Source of the DNA: Apopatosoma sp963618495
GTDB taxonomy: Bacteria; Bacillota; Clostridia; Oscillospirales; CAG-272
Direction: 5' to 3'
Length of the DNA: 17,802 bases
NCBI GenBank assembly: GCA_963618495.1
Contig: CAVESF010000034.1
Coordinates: forward strand, 1-17,802
Numbering within the stretch: the stretch's first letter is position 1; each line of letters begins with the position of its first letter. The position numbers were made by a program, and so were the translations under genes. The notes beneath the pieces were generated by a model that saw only the letters and a program-made list of their open reading frames with translations, was not told where the DNA came from and did not search any database. Positions 13,462 through 17,802 of this stretch are shown here, in pieces.

Positions 13462-13509
13462 GTATATGGAAATACTTATTCCTAAAAAAACAAATCAAGG
13501 AGAAAGCAA

Positions 13510-15120
13510 ATGAAAAAAATTATTTCCTTGCTTATTGCTCTGGCAATGATTCTCGGCATAGTTGCGCTTACCGCCTGCGGCGATAAGGAAACGCCGACTA
13601 CGCCCTCAACAGGCTCCGCCACAACAACAAGCTCCGGTAAATCGGAAAGTACAACATCTTCTTCAAAAGCAACAGAAAATACCACTGCTTCTTCCGCTAC
13701 ATCAGATACAGATAGCGGAACCACGGCTTCTTCCGACGAAGGCACAACAGCCACTTCCGGCGAAACATCTCTCTCCGGTAAGGAAAAACATCCGGATTTC
13801 ATGGATGTAAACTTCGGCGGCAGATCGTTTAATTTCATTGTTGCTCAGGGTACACAGCAGGACTGGGATATATACGAAATCACAGCCGAGGCTACAGGCA
13901 ATGACAACATCGTCACCGAAGCGATAATCGAAAGAAACAGAACAGTCGAAAGTCTCTACAACTGCAAAATAACAAGCACCGGCTCGGCAAAGCCCGAGGA
14001 TGTATGCAGTGCAGAGCTTCAGACCGGTACAACACAGTACGATTTCTGTATGCCGATGTCTTGGAATGCAAAGGCAAGAAGCTGCTTCTACAACATAGCA
14101 AGCATGGATGTAGACCTCACTCACAGCTGGTGGGACCAGAATTTCATAGACGCTTTCGGTATGACTATCGACGGAACAAAGAGACTTTATACTCTCTCCG
14201 GAAATTTCAATCTGCTCAATTATGACGCTACATGGGCGCTCTTCTTCAATAAAGACGTCTATGACAAGCTTATAGCAAGCGGCAAATCCAACATCGATAT
14301 CTATGAAGAGGCAAGAAAAGGCACATGGACTGTTGACAAGATGATCACTCTCATGGACTCCGCAAAGAGCGATACAAACGGTGACTCAAGTATGTCGTTC
14401 AGCGACGGCGACGTTTTCGGTTGCGTTACAATCGCAAATTACCTCATGGCTACGGCTCTCTGGAAAGGCATGGGTGTAAACACCGTTGTCAAGAATGACA
14501 ACGACCTGCCTGTTTCCGTAAGCTCCGAAAACAGCGATGCAAAATATATGTCCGATGCAATAGACAAAGCTATATTGCTCTGGCAGAACTCCGGCTTTAC
14601 GGCGCTCAGCCAGACAAATACGCAGGCAGCTCTTTCAAACGGTCAGGCGCTTTTCGTTTCCGAATGCCTTGCTCTTGCAAAGCGCGTAACGGATGAGGAC
14701 GCAAGATATTCCATCGTTCCTTTCCCGAAGTATGACGAATCCCAGGACAGCTATCATCAGTATGTATGTACGGTAGCTTACGGTCTTAAAGTTTCCGCCG
14801 CCGCAAAGAATCTCAAGGAAGCCGCAGATTTCCTTGAAGTATTCGGTTATCATTCTCAGAAGATTCTTTATCCGCAGTATATCAACTACTTCAAGACGCA
14901 GTGCTTCTGCGAGGATGAAGCAGGTGAAATGCTTGAGATAGTGCTCGGAACACGCGAATTTGACCTCGGTATTTTCGGTCAGTACGGTCTCTCCGGCAAG
15001 CTTGATTCTTATATTCAGTCAGGCAAGAATATGCTTTCCAAGGCACTTGCAAGTACTTCCAAAACGCAGGACTCCAGTATAGAAGCATATATAACAAGCC
15101 TCAGAAATCTCAAGTATTGA
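13510..15120 (+). CDS. Extracellular solute-binding lipoprotein, sugar ABC type
   Basis: A 536-residue lipoprotein with a type II signal peptide ending LTAC, lipid on Cys23. Residues 24-92 are a low-complexity Ser/Thr-rich linker that would reach across the cell wall. The binding domain begins with FGGRSFNFIVAQ and includes ERNRTVESLYNCKI, then the WWDQNFIDAF and LLNYDATWALFFNKDVYDKL segments, the pattern of family 1 extracellular sugar-binding proteins. Later YSIVPFPKYDESQDSYHQYV and AADFLEVFGYHS fit the C-terminal lobe. AAGGAG lies seven bases before the ATG. No permease or ATPase gene follows: a terminator stands at 15162. It is an orphan that should use a transporter encoded elsewhere. 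The sugar is unknown; the divergent beta-helix enzyme suggests a uronide- or pectin-like oligosaccharide. Confidence 0.88.
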   Translation: MKKIISLLIALAMILGIVALTACGDKETPTTPSTGSATTTSSGKSESTTSSSKATENTTASSATSDTDSGTTASSDEGTTATSGETSLSGKEKHPDFMDVNFGGRSFNFIVAQGTQQDWDIYEITAEATGNDNIVTEAIIERNRTVESLYNCKITSTGSAKPEDVCSAELQTGTTQYDFCMPMSWNAKARSCFYNIASMDVDLTHSWWDQNFIDAFGMTIDGTKRLYTLSGNFNLLNYDATWALFFNKDVYDKLIASGKSNIDIYEEARKGTWTVDKMITLMDSAKSDTNGDSSMSFSDGDVFGCVTIANYLMATALWKGMGVNTVVKNDNDLPVSVSSENSDAKYMSDAIDKAILLWQNSGFTALSQTNTQAALSNGQALFVSECLALAKRVTDEDARYSIVPFPKYDESQDSYHQYVCTVAYGLKVSAAAKNLKEAADFLEVFGYHSQKILYPQYINYFKTQCFCEDEAGEMLEIVLGTREFDLGIFGQYGLSGKLDSYIQSGKNMLSKALASTSKTQDSSIEAYITSLRNLKY

Positions 15121-15161
15121 TTTTAAAGCTATATCCCGATTTTTTCATAGAATCTCTTTTC

Positions 15162-15197
15162 AAATATATGGGGGCGCGAAAGCGTCCCCATATATTT
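15162..15197 (+). terminator. Strong terminator of the solute-binding gene
   Basis: A 16-bp stem (15162-15177 with 15182-15197) has one G-T wobble and a GAAA tetraloop. The 3' arm ends in TATATTT and further T follow. It is the strongest hairpin in the window and isolates this gene. Confidence 0.88.
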
Positions 15198-15229
15198 TGC
15201 GGTTTTGGAAATCCGGCATCAAGGGACTG

Positions 15230-15470
15230 AGTCAAAAGCATTTAATTAAGCAGAGGCTCAGCCTTTTGCTATGCATTTTTTGAAATTCAACATTCCAACA
15301 AAGAAAAAAGCCCCGTTTGAGGCAAAAAAGGGTATGACGAAAAGAGGATCGGCAAAATCCTCGTTTTAAAGAGTTATGCAATTCCGCAGAGAATTGGTTC
15401 AAGAGGCGTTCAGAGCGAACGAATCCACGCCAATTCTTCCTTTTTTGTGTGCGATAACAAGTTCTGCCGC
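15230..15470. repeat. Repeat-like degenerate element
   Basis: After the terminator no proper gene is found down to the stop at 15399, but all three minus-strand frames are open for long runs. One reads FADPLFVIPFFASNGAF and another MHSKRLSLCLIKCF, peptides I recall as recurrent spurious translations in clostridial genomes. Short inverses such as GAATTGG (15394-15400) with CCAATTC (15430-15436) occur. It is probably a dispersed noncoding repeat; ends are not fixed. This is from memory and unverified. Confidence 0.35.
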
Positions 15471-15947
15471 AACTGTGAAAATATGTTTTGGCGAGTTCAT
15501 CCGAGCAAAAAGTGATATATATAATGAAAACGGGTGCAAAGATGCGCATGATTTATCGTCGGATTTCACAGGATTCTGCGCTTTTTTTGTATAAAATATT
15601 AACTCCTTCCAGTCGCTGTTTTTACGCGGATAATAACGCCTGCAATTTCGCATTCCGATATACTTGAAATCAGACCATTTATAAAATCGTTTATATAACC
15701 AGAATTCGGTATAAATTCCTGATTTTGATATAATAAGAGTCTTTGCATCTAAAAAATATCGATGTGAACCTAGTGAAAATAGCGTGGCAGCAATAAGCAA
15801 CAGGAGAATCTTGTACACGATGTCGGATGCAAAAATCGCGGCTAAAATGCCGATAATTATAGCCAAAATCGAAGCGCATATTTCCTCTATTTCCTCGCAG
15901 AATGCAAGACTGTCTGTCATAGTAGCTGTATTGAAATTTTTAGCCAC
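15399..15947 (-). CDS. Membrane protein with PH-like domain, unknown function
   Basis: The 182-residue protein is not recognised. Residues 24-62 form two adjacent membrane helices, followed by a beta-rich domain (LDAKTLIISKSGIYTEFW, then WSDFKYIGMR) that recalls bacterial PH-like membrane proteins. The last 50 or so residues, from about SDDKSCASLHPFS to FALNAS, fall in the repeat-like element and may not belong to the original protein. The reading begins at GTG 15947 with no Shine-Dalgarno; ATG 15920 (Met10) is an alternative, also without one. A TATTAT box (15955-15960) sits so close to the GTG that a leaderless message is possible. Its 5' end overlaps the sigma-factor promoter. Confidence 0.6.
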   Translation of the reverse strand: MAKNFNTATMTDSLAFCEEIEEICASILAIIIGILAAIFASDIVYKILLLLIAATLFSLGSHRYFLDAKTLIISKSGIYTEFWLYKRFYKWSDFKYIGMRNCRRYYPRKNSDWKELIFYTKKAQNPVKSDDKSCASLHPFSLYISLFARMNSPKHIFTVAAELVIAHKKGRIGVDSFALNAS

Positions 15948-15959
15948 TTATGCTATAAT
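15931..15959 (+). promoter_or_regulatory. Promoter of the extended sigma factor gene
   Basis: TTGAAA (15931-15936) and TATAAT (15954-15959) are 17 bases apart. It overlaps the first codons of the minus-strand membrane protein. The leader would be about 80 nt and contains the palindrome GAACGTTC (16011-16018). Confidence 0.75.
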
Positions 15960-16045
15960 AAAAATAGTATCAAGTCCGAACCGAAGTAAGATTTTTACGA
16001 CTATATGGGCGAACGTTCAAAAGCATTCCGGAAAGCAGGTAAAAA

Positions 16046-17674
16046 ATGAACAAAGACGAAATTATCAGATATTACGACGATCTGATGCGGCTTGCTGTAT
16101 CCAAATGCGGCTCGCAGACAGATGCGGAAGACCTTGTCGGCGATACAATGCTTGCGGCTTTTTCATATATAAATAAAGGCGGCAGGATAGAATATCCGAA
16201 AACGTGGCTTGCAAATACTCTATGCCATAAATACAATGACAGTCTCCGAAAAAAGTATCGCGCGCCCATAACGATAAATTTTGATGATGCCGCCGAAATT
16301 CCTGCCGAGGAGGAAGAATATTTTTCTTCGGAAGATGCGGCAAAAATCAGAAAAGAGCTGAATCATCTTGCATATATCAATCGCGAGGTTTTGATTCGGT
16401 ATTATTTCGGAGCGCAAAGCGTTTCGGATATTGCCGCAGGGCTCGGCATCCCCGAGGGGACGGTGAAAAGCAGGCTGGCAACAGGTCGGAGCCAGATGAA
16501 GAAAGGACTTGAAACAATGGAAACAAGAGAAAACTATTTACCCGGGAAACTATATTTATCATTCGGCGGTTCCGATGGACCAAATATGGAACCGATATCG
16601 CTTGTAGAAAATGACCTGATAGCGCAGAATCTTCTGATTCTTGCATATGAAAAGCCGATTACCGTAAGCGACCTTTCCAAAGCCATCGGCATTCCCACTG
16701 CATATATCGAGCCTATCGTGAAAAAGCTCGTTGACGGCGAGCTGATGGCAAAAACAGACAGCGGAAAAGTTTATGCGGATTTTCTTATCACAAAACCGCA
16801 GGACAGGCTGAAAAATTTCAAAGCGCAGCTTGATTTTGTCGACAGGCATTTTGATACAATATGGAATATCATCGCAAAAATGTCGGCGGATATTTCCGAT
16901 TTGGAGTTTAGTTCCGCTCCGGATTCGAAACAGAAAACCAAGCTTGACAGATATGCCGTGCTGAAAGCACTGCAGGATTTTCAGCACTACGGAACAGGCA
17001 AAATTGAAGCACCGCGCTTCCCTAAACGCAGAGACGGCGGCTGGTGGTTTGCTCAGGCAACCGCCTTTGATGCCGGATATAACACAAAAGAATACAATGA
17101 AGCTTCGGAATATGCCATTCAGGGCGGGCACCGCACATCCGAAAAATTTGTCGATGGCGGCACAAGGCGCGTGCGCCTTTACGAATTTGATACCACACTA
17201 TGGGATAGCCCTCATCGCTACGGCGGAGCATTTGACCTTTATTTCAAATATATCATCCCGCTAATTTGGCGCCTCTACGCGGATAAGACAATTGATGATG
17301 GAGCCGAAATTCCAAACGAATTTATATCATATATCCCGTCGCTTGAGCGGTTCGGCATGCTCGGAAATACTCAAGGCAAGCTTCGCGTCGCCATTCCCGT
17401 ATTAAAGAAATCGGAATATGAGAAAGTGAATGCGGCAATCAAGTGTGCAACCGAAAGCCTGAAGAAAGCTATCGGCGAGGATTTCTCCGCGTTTGTTTCC
17501 TCCAAGAAAACGCCTGTTCCGCAGCACCTCACCTCCGTTCCCGAGCTGTTCCGATACAGTGACGCGACCAATTATTTTGCCATGACTGTCGTTCGCAAGG
17601 CTTATGAAAAAGGCTTGCATATGAAGAATGTCGATTATTGTTGCCCGCCCTCAGTGATAGTTTACGAAGAATAA
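16046..17674 (+). CDS. ECF-like sigma-70 factor with winged helix and long C-terminal extension
   Basis: A 542-residue protein. Residues 5-72 form a sigma-2 domain with DAEDLVGDTMLAAF (26-39) and the TWLANTLCHKYNDSLRKK end. Residues 98-155 are sigma-4, with the HTH SVSDIAAGLGIPEGTVKSRL (125-144). Ordinary ECF factors stop near residue 170. Here a second DNA-binding-like domain follows, about 185-250, with ITVSDLSKAIGIPTAYIEPIVKKLVDGEL typical of a winged helix. Then about 290 residues of unrecognised sequence include GGWWFAQATAFDAGYN (331-346) and the two-Cys motif DYCCPP near the end. No anti-sigma gene is next to it. The added part may sense a ligand or bind RNA polymerase or DNA. AGG at 16037-16039 precedes the ATG. 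The sigma domains are firm; the rest is described only. Confidence 0.85.
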   Translation: MNKDEIIRYYDDLMRLAVSKCGSQTDAEDLVGDTMLAAFSYINKGGRIEYPKTWLANTLCHKYNDSLRKKYRAPITINFDDAAEIPAEEEEYFSSEDAAKIRKELNHLAYINREVLIRYYFGAQSVSDIAAGLGIPEGTVKSRLATGRSQMKKGLETMETRENYLPGKLYLSFGGSDGPNMEPISLVENDLIAQNLLILAYEKPITVSDLSKAIGIPTAYIEPIVKKLVDGELMAKTDSGKVYADFLITKPQDRLKNFKAQLDFVDRHFDTIWNIIAKMSADISDLEFSSAPDSKQKTKLDRYAVLKALQDFQHYGTGKIEAPRFPKRRDGGWWFAQATAFDAGYNTKEYNEASEYAIQGGHRTSEKFVDGGTRRVRLYEFDTTLWDSPHRYGGAFDLYFKYIIPLIWRLYADKTIDDGAEIPNEFISYIPSLERFGMLGNTQGKLRVAIPVLKKSEYEKVNAAIKCATESLKKAIGEDFSAFVSSKKTPVPQHLTSVPELFRYSDATNYFAMTVVRKAYEKGLHMKNVDYCCPPSVIVYEE

Positions 17675-17713
17675 TCCGCCGCGCACTTCCCTCATCAAGC
17701 ACCACAAAACAAT

Positions 17714-17742
17714 TTGACTTCTGTCGTTTTTTGTGCTATACT
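17714..17742 (+). promoter_or_regulatory. Promoter at right edge
   Basis: TTGACT (17714-17719) and TATACT (17737-17742) are 17 bases apart and point out of the window. AAGGA (17749-17753) and an ATG at 17765 follow, so a gene may begin here; only 12 codons are visible, so it is not called. Confidence 0.6.
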
Positions 17743-17802
17743 TATTTTAAGGAAACACTGATTAATGCAAGCCTTGCAAAAATATATGAAAAGTAGTATA
17801 AT

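Noticed and set aside
15232..15549. Minus-strand open frame of 105 residues
   Set aside because: It overlaps the larger membrane-protein frame, has Cys- and Arg-rich random-like composition, and is probably a translation of the repeat-like element.

Overview
The window looks like chromosome of an anaerobic Firmicute of the class Clostridia, probably a gut Oscillospirales-like lineage. This rests on strong GGAGG-type ribosome binding sites, canonical TTGACA-N17-TATAAT promoters, an rplM-rpsI pair followed by a DUF6472-type small Cys protein, lipoproteins with Ser/Thr-rich linkers, and a preQ1-I riboswitch in front of a QueT transporter. No tRNA or rRNA gene, CRISPR array or intact phage was seen.

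Layout. (1) 1-463: remnant of an IS1182-type transposase on the minus strand, apparently with an internal deletion and a frameshift. It has face-to-face promoters and a terminator that could make a short antisense RNA. (2) 640-2126, minus strand: a two-helix membrane protein of unknown function and the queuosine-precursor transporter queT with its riboswitch; two near-identical 20-bp repeats lie between them. (3) 2214-5699, plus strand: one operon from a consensus promoter to a strong terminator, holding a small lipoprotein, a cysteine desulfurase, tsaE, tsaB and rpiB. With the divergent queT, three of these genes concern tRNA modification. (4) 5677-10396, minus strand: guaB, a cytosolic esterase, an SLC13/CitMHS-type anion transporter, and a tail-anchored Sel1-repeat protein with its own promoter. 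(5) 10543-11792, plus strand: rplM-rpsI with a short leader hairpin, then a small four-Cys protein. (6) 11767-15197: a GH28-like beta-helix protein (minus) divergent from an orphan sugar-type solute-binding lipoprotein (plus), sharing a 315-bp intergenic region with a perfect 19-nt palindrome, a likely common operator. (7) 15198-17802: a repeat-like stretch that seems to supply the C-terminus of a PH-like membrane protein (minus), then a large ECF-like sigma factor with a winged helix and about 290 further residues. A promoter at the right edge points out of the window.

Housekeeping functions (IMP dehydrogenase, ribosomal proteins, t6A synthesis, sulfur transfer, pentose phosphate) are interspersed with accessory carbohydrate functions. 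The items most worth follow-up are the extended sigma factor, the possible antisense control of the IS remnant, the beta-helix protein with its embedded module and shared operator, and the repeat-extended membrane protein.
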